Shown here: positions 1 through 10,700 of the stretch, one piece after another
How the letters are laid out: each line of letters starts with the position of its first letter
Position numbering within the stretch: the stretch's first letter is position 1
Assembly: GCF_029784155.1 (NCBI RefSeq)
Contig: NC_073693.1
Span: 146,694,843-146,758,842, forward strand
Length of the DNA: 64,000 nucleotides
Source: Uranotaenia lowii
Lineage: Eukaryota; Arthropoda; Insecta; Diptera; Culicidae
Reading direction: 5' to 3'
The notes under the pieces: model-generated
Told to the model about the DNA's origin: nothing
Database searches by the model: none
What the model saw: only the letters and a program-made list of their open reading frames with translations
Program-made: the position numbers and the translations under genes

Positions 1-412
1 TCGGAACAGAAACGCGACACAACGGTTAGAGAGACTTAAAAAGACTGGAATTTATTTTACTGTATCATACAGAGTTGTTTAAAGTTTGCTGACGCAGCTT
101 CGTCGCTGCGCCCTCCAGTTGTTTCAGGCGTCGCGCATTCCTGCGCCAACGCCAGACGATGACGATGATGATCGCCGCGATGATGAACAGGGCGTCCACA
201 GAGTAGCCCACAATGTTATGAGTGGAGATGTTATTCTCCACGGCGACTTCGGGTGGCGATTCCATTGTAAACGGCCACATCTCGAATTGCGTCTCAGGTT
301 TCTGGCTGCTATTCACGAAATGAATGCAACATTGTTGCTGCTGGGTTGGCTGGGTGCGCGAGCTCGGTCGTTGAGTCCGCGCCATCGTTGATAGCACATT
401 TTGTGCTGACAA
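1..412 (-). CDS. Small single-pass membrane ORF, unrecognised
   Basis: An open frame of 115 codons runs on the minus strand from an ATG at 412 to a stop at 65. The N-terminal half is polar, with a short Gln run. A strongly hydrophobic stretch of about 20 residues (around residues 73-92, rich in I/A/V) is followed by a basic WRWRRNARR segment, which fits a single membrane anchor with a basic cytosolic tail. An AATAAA-like signal lies just past the stop on the minus strand (around 50-58). Upstream, the words TCAGCACAAAATGTGCT and TCAGCACTTAATGTGCT recur about 90 bp apart, which could be LTR or promoter repeats. I do not recognise the protein. It could be a small gene, or the 3' end of a retroelement cut by the window edge. 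Confidence 0.35.
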
Positions 413-1665
413 ATTTGATGTTTGTTATTTCGACCACAGTTTGGTCTTACTGTTTCCTATTTTCCTTCGCGGCAAGTAGCACATTAAGTGCTGACGTACC
501 ACTTCGGATGTTGTGGTAACTTCTGCAGCTATGCAGGGTTACCTTTACCGCTCCAAAGGTCATTCCACCAGAACATTTCCAAACTCTTAAATCAATAACT
601 TTCTTTAAAAAAAAAACTCCGGAAACTGGACGGAAAGTCTGTCAGTGATGCTAGTTTCTTTTAGTGAAAAAAAAAGAATGCTCTTTTCGGGACCTTATAA
701 CTATTTTCTTGTTACCCCTACCGCTTTGCAGTCTTCGGCAAAGTTGTAGCTAAAGAATTTTTGAGTAAGATCCATGCATTGAAATTTCATTTACATTGAT
801 TTAGAACAAAATATTTAAGAAAAACAAAAAAGCAACATTCTCTAAAGAAATTTTTGCTTTTTCCATACAAAATTTCCAATCAAAACCCGGATGCCTAAAT
901 TTCATTTCAAAATTCTGCAAAAATTCTGTAGTTCGTTTTGATCACAAAGTAAAGTTTAAGACTACAGGGTTTATGAGTTTCGAGAAAAGATGTAAAACGA
1001 CACACCCTAGTGTATAATATCTCCTAATGCAAGTAATACCTCCAAATCGTCAATTTTAACCTCCATGGAGCAGAACTGAAAAATCACAGTTAAGGACATC
1101 AAAGAGTGTACTTTATCTACATTGTCCAGAATTTCCAATTGGTAGGCGTCGCGACGCTCACATTATTATTACATATAATAATGTTTTTTTTTGATAAATT
1201 TATTTATTTTTACTCATACGGTTACTTACTTTTGTCACATTCAATTTTGGACAATTTTTGGATAAGGAATAAAATGGGTCTCATTTGGTTATTAATTTTT
1301 CCAAAAAATAACTTCAGTCTCTCAAGAAACTTAAATAGAAACAGACAGTACAGTTTTTTTTCAGAATGCATTCATTTTACAATGCACATGAGCAAAATTG
1401 TGGTGGAAATTGTTCTTGGTTACTAAATTTGCCACAGGCTGTATTCGTTTTATTTATTTTCATAATAAAAAATAAAATTCATTTGGAAATTTTTCATCTT
1501 ATCATATTCCTTTTCACATCTGAACTTAAATTGAATTGTTCATACATTGATCAATAGTTTTTAAAACCATTTCAAACTTTCATCTTCATTCCTCTCATAC
1601 CTTATCTCATCCCTTCATTCCTTTTCACCTCCATTCTCAATAAATCCCTAAATTAGGCTAAATTA
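413..1665. other. AT-rich stretch, no gene seen
   Basis: This AT-rich DNA has only short, low-complexity open frames and no recognisable protein motif or long repeat. A CT-rich run of TCATTCC/TCATACC-like words lies around 1580-1640, just before the mariner terminus. Confidence 0.5.
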
Positions 1666-1818
1666 AAGGGTGATACGGTCAAAATTTGGTCAATATCAAC
1701 TTGACGTATTTCTTTGAATTTAGCATCTATAAAACCAAAACACCCCTCATTTTGAAGGTGTGTGTGTGTAGAATGTTGCTCCTATTTTGATTTTGGAATT
1801 CACTCTTCAGTTGTCAAA

Positions 1819-4013
1819 ATGCCGTCCAAGGAAGAAGAGAAGCGTATCAAAATTTTGCTCGCGCATCGTGAAAATAGCAAAATCGCTAAAAGTTGCCAAA
1901 TCAACCGTTACAAATGTAATTAAAGTGTTTAAGGAACGTTTGTCGACAGCCAGAAAGTCTGGATCGGGGGAAATCGAAAACCGGAAGCCGCTGAGACGAC
2001 AAAGAGAGTTGCCGGTAGTTTCAAGCGAAACCCTAACCTCCCCAGACAACCAGAAGTCGTATTTTCTTTTACAGATTACATCGTATAGAATGCTATTTAT
2101 ACTCATTTCCGTATATCTGCACCTACAATGTGCGGTCCAAGCATATTCTTTGTCGTATTTAAAAGCATTGCATGATTTTATTACGACAAGAAGAGAGACT
2201 CGTATTTATGTACATATGAACTCGACCTTTGTGTACGACAATTCGCAAAAATCCTTGAAACGACCGATATACGGTGATCAGCCGTGACTGAGAGAGTTTT
2301 TCGTGCTATGCATAAAATAATTCGAAATAAAAAACGTATATAACTGCATTGATTCGTAATAATGTGCATGCAATCGTATACCTTTGCAAATTAATTCGCA
2401 TGTCTGATTTTCGTAAAACGTATTTGCTGGCAATCGTAAAAGAATACAAAAAAGTTCAATAAAATCGTTTATGATAATGGGACATCGATGATTGGAATCG
2501 TATTAAAGGAGGCTACAAAATGTTGGTCTATTTTTAGATCATCGATGACGTGTTGTACGATTTAAAAGATTTAAGTTATAGAGATATACGATTTACTTTT
2601 GGTTTAATGCCTTTGAAGAAAATCCCCTTGAATTTATATATTCCAGATAGCGTCGAGGAACCATCATAAGCTGCAGATCGTATGGTCAGGGGATCAAGTC
2701 CAGGTACTAGCAATAACTTCATGAACGTTAAAAAAAATCAGCAATCAGGCAAATAATAAATTTTTACGATATAAACTTGAATTTGACAGCAAAAAACGCA
2801 TTTCTTTGAAATCATCTTATTTTTATTATTTTTGGGGATGAAAAAACCAATTGGTTTAAAGTACAAAAAAAAATAATGTTATTTTTATTCAACTGACGGA
2901 AAATGAGAGCTCTGCACTCAAGTCGCAAAAGACGACCAAATAAGTAGTCAAACTTTCCATATTGTTACGAAAAATGTCGTATATTGCAACCTCTATCATC
3001 TCTATGATGATGTAAATTGTCATAGTATATTCCAAAAAGAATCAGGGTAGTCGTAAATGATGCGCATGACAAGTCGTGCAAATCGTAATTTAATACAATC
3101 CAAATCAAGAATATGTTTGCTAATGTACCTATATGGCCTCCAAAATGATACGTATATACTGGTTTTGCTTCATTATATACGATATGTTTACACGTATATT
3201 TGCGTTGCAAATACGAAATACCCACCAAATGGTTGTCTGAGTTTCTCTCCGAGATGCCGCAAATAAGCTGGATCGTCTACAACCGTGCATCGAGCCAAAA
3301 AACGAGCCGGATTATCGACTTATAAGAATGTAGTGACTCCAAATCGCGATGATAAACAAAATACAACGGCCAAAGCGCGATCCCGGAGGCTATACACGAC
3401 GATGCTGACGAAGTTTGACTGCGTGGTAATGGACGACGAAACCTACGTCAAAGCCGACAACAAGCAGCTTCCGGGACAGAAGTTTTATACGGCTAAAGTA
3501 AGGGGAAAGGTAGCAGATATTTTCAAGCACATGAAACTGTCAAAGTTCGCGAAGAAATATCTGGTTTGGCAAGCCATCTGTACCTGTGGCTTGAAAAGCA
3601 GCATTTTCATAGTTTTCGGGACTGTCAACCAAGAAATGTACGTGAGAGAGTGTTTGAATAAACGTCTGATGCCTTTCCTGAAGAAAAACGGTTGTTCCGT
3701 ACTGTTTTGGCCGGATTTGGCATCTTGCCATTAGGGTAAAAAGGCCATGGAGTGATACGCCGCCAACAACATGCAGGTGATTCCCAAGGACAAGAACCCT
3801 CCCAACACGCCAGAGCTCCGCCCAATTGAGAAATACTGGGCTATTGTCAAGCGGAACCTACAGCAGACCAAAAAAACTGCTAAGGACGAGCAGCAGTTCA
3901 AAGCAAACTGGCTTTCTGCGGCAAATAAGGTGGACAAGGTGGCTGTACAAAATTTGATGGCAGGGGTTAAGCGTAAGACCCGGCAATTCGGATTTGGAAA
4001 AGCGGAAGCCTAA
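1819..4013 (+). pseudogene. DD37E mariner-family transposase pseudogene
   Basis: The likely original ATG at 1819 starts MPSKEEEKRIKILLAH. The frame is lost after about 34 codons, and a helix-turn-helix-like segment (KSLKVAKSTVTNVIKVFKERL) continues in the next frame to about 2042. After the insertion, coding resumes at about 3240. It runs through HRAKKRAGLSTYK, then the first catalytic region MDDETYVKAD (about 3430-3460), YLVWQAICTCG, FWPDLASCH with the second Asp, and PELRPIEKYW with the Glu. Counting the two in-frame stops (3732 and 3753) as residues, Asp and Glu are separated by exactly 37 positions, the signature of the DD37E group. The product would have been a cut-and-paste DNA transposase acting on TA targets. 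It is clearly non-functional here. Confidence 0.9.
2043..3239. mobile_element. Non-autonomous TIR element dense in TCGTA motifs, nested in transposase
   Basis: A 1197-bp block interrupts the transposase. Its ends are inverted: CAGACAACCA (2043-2052) and TGGTTGTCTG (3230-3239). It encodes nothing recognisable. More than twenty TCGTA/TACGA words are spread through it in both orientations (for example near 2056, 2079, 2152, 2199, 2358, 2416, 2977, 3052, 3083 and 3180). The flanks CTAACCTCC and TTTCTCTCC are only weakly alike, so a target duplication is possible but not clean. The terminus resembles hAT ends (CAG...), which is inference. Confidence 0.65.
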
Positions 4014-4199
4014 CTGAATATTCTTCCTGAATTTAATACTTATTAAACTTGAAAAAGAAATTTAATTTGATTTTTTAAATAAACGATTTCACCGATTTAC
4101 ACGCGTTTCACACTTTCAAAAACAATCGCGGCAGTTGACCTGCGTTTTCAGCTCGATCACCGGTGCCGAAACCTTCAACAATCATAGAAGAAGCCTTCA

Positions 4200-5745
4200 A
4201 AATCTGTTCAAAGGCCGATTCAAAAGCAGCAGCAGTCATAAAATCTGCACTTCCTAAGCTAATCCATCCTCTCCACTGGAAGGCATAATCGAAACAAACA
4301 ATCAAAGCATCCTTTAAAATCTGCGCTTCCTAAGCCAATCTGTCTTTTTCCACCGGACGGTCTATTCACACAAACAATCAGCAGCAGCAATACTAAAAAT
4401 CTGTGCTTTCTAAGTCAATCCGTCTTTTGCCAACGAAAGGCCAAATCAAAACAAACAATCAGCAGCAACTGCCTTAAGAATCTGCGCTTCCTTAGCCTAT
4501 CATTCTTTTTCCCCCAGAAGACAAAATCAAAATAAACAATCAGCAGCGACAGTTTAAAAAATCTGCGTTTCCTAAGCCAATCCGTCTTTTTCCCCGGAAA
4601 GCCAAATTAAAACAAACAATCAGCAGCAGCAGCAGCCTTAAAAATTTGCACTTCTAAAGATAATCCCGTCTTTTTCCACCGGAAGGCCAAATCAAAAACA
4701 AAAAAATCGTATCAGCAACTTTAAAAATCTGCGCTTTTCCAGCATCCCCGTCTTTTTTACCGGAGGAACAACAATCAGAACAGCAGTCTTAACCCTAATG
4801 TGTTGAGTGTCAATATGATATCTACTATTGGAAGTTTTAAGGCTCGTAACTTTTTTCAGGCCCATCAAAACGAAACGGAATTCACAGTAAAGCGTGTCAT
4901 CATTTCGATCACACTCACTCTCTCAACAAACAATATTCAAATTCCAATTGACATGCTTTACTGTGAATTTCATTCGTTCCGTTTTGCTCTCCCACCCCAA
5001 ACCAATTGGTCTAAACAGTGAAAATTAACTGAAAACTGAGTGCGAACTTAGGGAAGATTACAAAAAAACGATAACATTTGCAATCCCGCAAAACTACCGC
5101 GAAATAGTCATCATTGAAAACTTGTCAATTCTCTACGTATCTAAATCTAATGATTGCAAAATGTTGGAAATAACATGAATTTTTAAGCCGTATTTTTAAA
5201 ACAATTTTTCTATCTCTAAATCAGTTTTTCGAGAGGTGAATTGAAAACTACGTTTTTAGAATACTTTATTAAATTTTTGTTTGCGTAAAATTTGACAAAA
5301 ATGTGAATTTTTAATTTTTCATCGTAAAGCTTTTAACTTAAACTTTTTTAACTTTAGAAGCAACTTGTTTTCGAGTAAATCATATGTGACTTACCGTAGT
5401 TTCGGTATGGCATGTTTTTTTATTTTAATTTTATTTTTTATTTTAGACGTTGAGTTGCAAGGAAGCAAACGAGGAATATAACTGTATAAAATGTACGGAA
5501 CTCTTTTTCTGACATCAAAATGTTTCTATTGTTGTATTTATTGAAAAAAAAATTATCGTTGTAGCGCAAAGGTATAAGGGTTAAAGCGAGGACTACCTAA
5601 TTAACACTCCAAGGACGGGTAAAAAATAGCAGGGGCGGATGGGGGTTAACAATTTGCGCTTTTCCAGCCTCTTCGTCTTATTTACCGGAGCCGGATTCAT
5701 TTTTAAACAATTTTAGCAGCCTTGCAAATCTGTGCTCATCTTACC
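4200..5745. repeat. Tandem array of ~80-bp units, interrupted by an insertion
   Basis: Units share the core AAATCTGCGCTTCCTAAGCC, then CGTCTTTTTCCACCGGA, AACAAACAATCAGCAGCAG and CCTTAA. Cores start near 4240, 4316, 4397, 4478, 4559, 4645 and 4727, so the period is 77-85 bp. Two further units (5650 and about 5727) lie beyond a TTAA insertion at 4793-5645. The units are diverged and contain short CAG runs. No coding is evident. Confidence 0.8.
4793..5645. mobile_element. piggyBac-like non-autonomous element (TTAA insertion)
   Basis: The 853-bp insert is flanked by TTAA on both sides (4789-4792 and 5646-5649). It begins CCCTAATGTG and ends GGATGGGGG, matching the CCC...GGG ends and TTAA target of the piggyBac superfamily. 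Removing it and one TTAA restores an uninterrupted unit of the surrounding ~80-bp array (CAGCAGTCTTAACAATTTGCGC). Near its left end are two arms of an internal hairpin: GGAATTCACAGTAAAGC (about 4878) and its near-complement GCTTTACTGTGAATTTC (about 4955). No transposase is present, so movement would need an enzyme supplied from elsewhere. Confidence 0.75.
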
Positions 5746-5924
5746 AACTACGCCACTTTCGTGATTTCAGGATTCTTATGAATCTTAACTCAGAGATTTA
5801 CTCTAACGCGTCTGGGACTCACAAGAATATATCAAAAGCTGGCTTTTGTTTTTGTTTACACTTTGTATCCCCTACCAGTGTTTCCACATTACTGTTTTTT
5901 TTGTCATATGTACATTCTTCATCT

Positions 5925-6064
5925 TCAAGGAATCCAAGGGTTCTGGAAGCTTTGTCGACAACATAGTTCGTGTGAGTCTTGAACTCCAGCCGTTGATCGA
6001 AGATAACGCCGAGATCGTTAATGTAGTCCACCCGAGTGATGGTTTTGTCTCCAAGGATGCACTT
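5925..6064 (-). pseudogene. Jockey-type reverse transcriptase C-terminal fragment
   Basis: A minus-strand segment of about 46 codons contains DLGVIFDQRLEFKTHTNYVV and DKASRTLGF. This is the conserved region downstream of the palm domain in Jockey-clade reverse transcriptases. The corresponding part of the element at 59600-62865 reads DIGVILKKRLDFKIHTSYIV, so both belong to one family. Homology ends on both sides without reaching the catalytic motif or a 3' tail. It is a dead internal fragment. Confidence 0.75.
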
Positions 6065-7057
6065 TTTATGCGGAGAGAGAGAAAAAAATAATCGAAAAAC
6101 CCTAAAAATAATCGAAAAGCCCAAGCAAACTATTTGTGGTACTGAAGATTCTATTTTCGCTCAATGTTCATTTTTATGGTCTTTTTATACCACAAGTACT
6201 GGCAATAGAATATTAAACAGAATTTCGGGAGTAAAATGGCTCCTAGTATACCAATTATGGACCGCATAGGATAGATTTGAGAAACATCTGAAGCTTGTTA
6301 TTAAGGTTTAAGGTAAAATTTTCCATAACAGGTTTCCAAGGCAAGGACCAGTATTTGGACGATCTATATTCTTATCCTGATCCTGAACCAAATCCAAAAT
6401 CTGACCCCGTTCATAATCCTGATCTTGATTCTGTTTTGATGAAAACCCCTGTCCTTTTTCTGATTTTTGTTTTTTTTTAATATTAATCAAAATCACTGAT
6501 TTCCAAAATTTATTCCCAAGCAACCAAAAGTCCCATATCTACATAAACGCGTGCCTCCAAATTTTGAATTTCACTGAACAAAGGTTCTAAAGGGAATAAG
6601 TACCGAATTTTCTCAAATACGAACATTATAGTTACAAAATGTTCCTCTCAATAGCCTTTCTGTGACATGTCAATCGCGTCACTCAAAATTAAAGTTACAT
6701 ATAGGGCCTCAAATAGCCTTCTATGGACTTGAAGTTCCAAAAAGTTCCTAAAATAGCCTTTTTTGAGACATGTCTGCCATTGAGAACGAACATCACAAAA
6801 GGGCATATAATCAATAAAATTTTTTTTGTAGCTCGGAAATTGTTGAAATGTATAATTTATATTGAAATTTCAATTCAGAACAAATTCACCAAGGATTGTT
6901 TTTGAAAAGAGTAAATTTTTTCACATTAAAAAATTTCGTCCAACTGTAATTATTTAAAACAAATTTATCACACATTGAAAGTCAGTTAAAGCAACTCATA
7001 AATTAAATAACTAGATCAAGAATTTGTACAGTTTTATACTTAAAAGTTATAAACATG
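6065..7057. other. AT-rich stretch, small GATCCTGA-like repeat
   Basis: No gene is seen. Around 6375-6440 the words GATCCTGA, AATCCTGATC and TGATTCTG recur as an imperfect microsatellite. The rest is unstructured AT-rich DNA. Confidence 0.45.
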
Positions 7058-7331
7058 CACAGCAAAATTTTTTTCCTGTAAAATTACCCGAATATCCTGT
7101 AACAAATAGGATCAGGACATTTATCGTAATTTTACAGGTCGAAAACATGATTACGTGACCTTTAATTTTTAGTATACAACTTTTTTACAGGACATTTGCT
7201 GTAATAATAAATGAATCTTCGTTCACTTTCAAGGAAAAAAATTTTAAATTACAGGTTTTGTAAATTACAGGTGATTTATTTTAAATGTTACAGTTTTCAG
7301 TGACACGTAATAGTCAAAAAAAAATTCTGTG
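7058..7331. mobile_element. Short TIR element with ACAG-rich interior (MITE-like)
   Basis: The left end CACAGCAAAATTTTTTT and the complement of the right end, CACAGAATTTTTTTTT, form an imperfect terminal inverted repeat about 275 bp apart. The interior repeats TAATTTTACAG / AATTACAGG words several times. No coding frame is present. I infer a non-autonomous DNA transposon. Confidence 0.4.
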
Positions 7332-7484
7332 TGGAACTCCATTTTTTTAAACCGATATTATTTTAACGGATGTTTGATTTATTTGCCGTTTCGTAATGTT
7401 TCTGAGTAATAATTAACATGCGTCTTCACTGTTGGCCGCTGGCTGCCCTTGCAGGTGTTCTAGGAAAACTTATTACCACTTCGA

Positions 7485-7751
7485 ATTACAGGTGCCGGTT
7501 AGGCCACATCTAGGCGTGACCTTGTGGCAGCGTGTTTGGCAATAATCTCGAGGGGTCGCGGTTCAAATCTGGTATCAGGATTAGGAAGGATATTTTTTTC
7601 CATTAGATTGCTTGATTGCTTGTGTAAGCAAATAATACAAATGTGTAGAAGAGCTGTCGTACGTGCCGGCATATATCGAACAAAGTCAAAAACAAAAGCA
7701 ATTAAGTCAGATGAATTGAGGTGAGGGGAGGAATAAAGATTAAAAAAAAAA
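7485..7751 (+). mobile_element. tRNA-related SINE-like unit
   Basis: TGGCAGCGTGTTTGG (from 7525) resembles an RNA polymerase III A box. GGTTCAAATC at 7560-7569 is a good B box about 35 bp downstream. The unit ends in AATAAAGATTAAAAAAAAAA (about 7731-7750). Promoter boxes at the head and an A-rich tail are the layout of a tRNA-derived SINE. The T-stem does not pair fully, so it is not a working tRNA gene. The left boundary is uncertain. Confidence 0.45.
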
Positions 7752-10700
7752 CTTAAATTTTGAGCTGAATAAAACGAATTTCAGCACACTGATTTGCTGA
7801 TTAAGCTGTGTTTGACCTTTTTCACAAGACTTTTGGTTGCTTTGGTTGTTTGGGTTTCAAAGATTGATTCCAATCATTCAAACTTAGTTCCCCTTTTTTG
7901 TATTTTCTATCCAATTAAAAGCTTTTGATTTATCTCAACTGGGTTTGTGCCTTTATATTGAATAAATTTGTGCTAATGTGAGACAACCGACTCCAAACCG
8001 TCTTTAAAATCAGTGGACACGAGATTCAAAAGTCTCTGTACATAATTTTATGATTAACAAAGGTGGCTCCAGAGAGAGGCCTTTAAATACTCTAAAACAA
8101 TGAATTTAGAAGTTTTTGAATTTTTTGGATGTATTTATTTTTACTGAGTCTGTGTAACATTCCCTCGCGCAATATTCTCTCATTACATTCTCTCATTACA
8201 ATCCCTATTTTAAGAATTTTTGAAAGTTCTCAGCATGATTAAATTTTGATCGCGCGTTTAAAAAAATCGTATTTGACCACGGTGTACAATATAATAAGGT
8301 GATATCTTCCCGATAATGTCGTCATTACTATTCATCTAGTGATCCTCGGTGTATGCTGCATTATCTTACGCGCGCAAAACTTTTTGCCTGGCACGCTATT
8401 CGAAGGTAGTGATGACGTCACGTGTTTACATTCAAACGAGTTTTTTACTCGTTTTAGTAGCCTACCTTGTCTATTTGTACCGTGGCATTTGACTATCCTT
8501 TCATTGCTTTTCGTTAAAGATTTGCTTAACTTGTGCTATTTTGATAATCTTTGGTACCACTGTCAAATTTTTATTGGTGAAGATATTTCTAATTTGCATT
8601 AAAAGAAATGAATAGTTCAGAAAACTCCGTTAAAATATCATCCGGCAGATGATTAAAGGAAACAAGTACCTATTATCTTTACTGAAAATCAATGTCAAGC
8701 AAATTCAATTAAACAATGTTTACAACATTCGATTTCAAACATATGTGTTCCATCAAGAAGAATCAGACATCGTATTCAAAAGAATATTTGATCAACAAAT
8801 ATAATTATCGAGTGCTAATCTATGCTCAAAATCACTAAACGCTCGTTCCATATCACTAATCTGCCTGGGCCATCACTCAAAAAGGGCAACCACACTGTCG
8901 AGTGTTGGCTGTCAATGAATTTCTCACCGATAAAAAGGCACTGGCCACCGAGAGGAAAAACCAAAAGCGATGAATTAATTACTGACCACGTCCACGATGG
9001 TCGCTGTTCTAGCCAGCATCAATGGTGGGAAAACCATGCAAAGACGACATCATTGTGGTTTTTGCAGTCGAATCATCCCGTTTCATATAGGGGAAAACAC
9101 AGAAAAAGCCACACCAAAAAATAACAGAAAAAACGAAAAACATAATGCTTGCCCATTCATAATGGATAAAAAAAAAGGCAGAACAACATGACGAAAATGC
9201 TGCAATCATTTGCTTCTGGTCGGATTTACTACACAATATAGTTTAACACTGAATGATATGGAAACAGATTTCTTATCAATCTGGCTGGATCCGTTTCTGG
9301 GTACACTCTTGGCACGTTGTGTGGGTGGTTAAAAATTTATGGGGTGGGCGTAAATCAGAGCTGTGAGGGTTTCATTTTCAGCATTTTGCACCCGGTAGCC
9401 CAGCTATCAAGTGGTTGGTTTATTATGATAGCACCAATCATGATATGAAGTGTAAATTATTACACGTTAGGATATCGTTTCGTACTTTACCGTTTCGATC
9501 GGTTTGCTCCGGTGAACGATTGCAATTGGAGAGCAAATAGTGCTATCAGATTTATCTTTTTCAAGTTATGGTATTCAAACAGCGGTAGATGAAAAGAGAT
9601 TTCTGAGGTGACGAAATGTATATGCACACATTTAACTATGTATGTATTAATATTCAAAGTTTAGTTTTCAACCCATTCCTTAAAAACATACATCATAGGT
9701 ACTTTACCTGACTTAAACTAATTATAAAAAGTACCTTTTTCGATTTTTTTAAGATCCATTCAACATGTCCAGTCAGTGATATATTAAATAGTTTCATATC
9801 CAGCCAATTTCCCATACTGATTAACGGAGCTTCGTATCGATACGAAATTTTGTATTTGATGCTTTTTTGAAATTATTCTAAATATATAATTTTATATACT
9901 CAAAGGCCTGAATTTGAGTTTTCAGGACTCCTTTTAGTTAATTTGTATGTCATTTGAGTTCATTTATATTCATCAGTGTCAAAAACTTCTAGTAGAAATA
10001 TTTTTTTTATTTTCTCCAATCCCGAAAAAAATCTAATATCATACCATTGCCATCTCAACAGTCGGTAAGTTTACTGAGTCAGCTTATAAGTACCGTCATA
10101 TATGAAACAAAGCTAAGCTAAGCTAAGTCTAACAAACCACTCGAATGGAGATATCATAATTTTAAATGTTTTCGTCCAAAAACATTTTTTCCCAAATTTT
10201 TTCACGTTTTATTATGAACGGCTTTTTGGTAGCCTAAAATACTGTTCAAAATCTGCTAATGTGTTTTGATGCAAACAAAAATATTTGAAGTTTTTTTTCT
10301 CTCGATTTTAATTGAATAATTTTCACCAAATTTTCCCGGATACTACCGGATTTTCGGTTAAGAATTTTTTGATTTGCACTGCCCGGATACGCCGGATACG
10401 GTAGGGGGTCTACTAAAATCGGCATAAATCCAAAGCGAAAATATTTTTTATTTATTTTTTGCGCAGATCTTTCAAATAATGATAAACTAACAATTAAAAT
10501 TGTTGAAAGCTGTTTGACAAGGAGTTGTCAAAAGCTACAGCAAGAGGCTTATAAACATAAGAAAACTGGAAATTAAAATATTTCAGGAAACAGGATCAAT
10601 TTGGCAGCGTCATAAATTCTTGGTCAATGAGTTTTTAGATCTTAAAAAAATATTGCAACTCTGCATTGACTTTTTAAGAAAACTTTTTTCCTAAGTTAGG

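Larger units (their letters stand above)
1666..4110 (+). mobile_element. DD37E mariner-type transposon relic, split by an insertion
   Basis: The left end AAGGGTGATACGGTCAAA follows a TA at 1664-1665 and looks like the terminal repeat of mosquito DD37E mariner elements. The matching right terminus (ending ...CCGTATCACCC) is absent: similarity stops at about 4110, after CGATTTCACCGATTTACACG, so the 3' end is lost. The transposase is broken by frameshifts, stops and a 1.2 kb insertion (2043-3239). Assignment rests on the transposase motifs described in the CDS entry. Confidence 0.85.

Noticed and set aside
7520..7580. Functional tRNA gene
   Set aside because: A and B box-like words are present, but the T stem and acceptor do not pair, and an A-rich tail follows. 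SINE-like instead.
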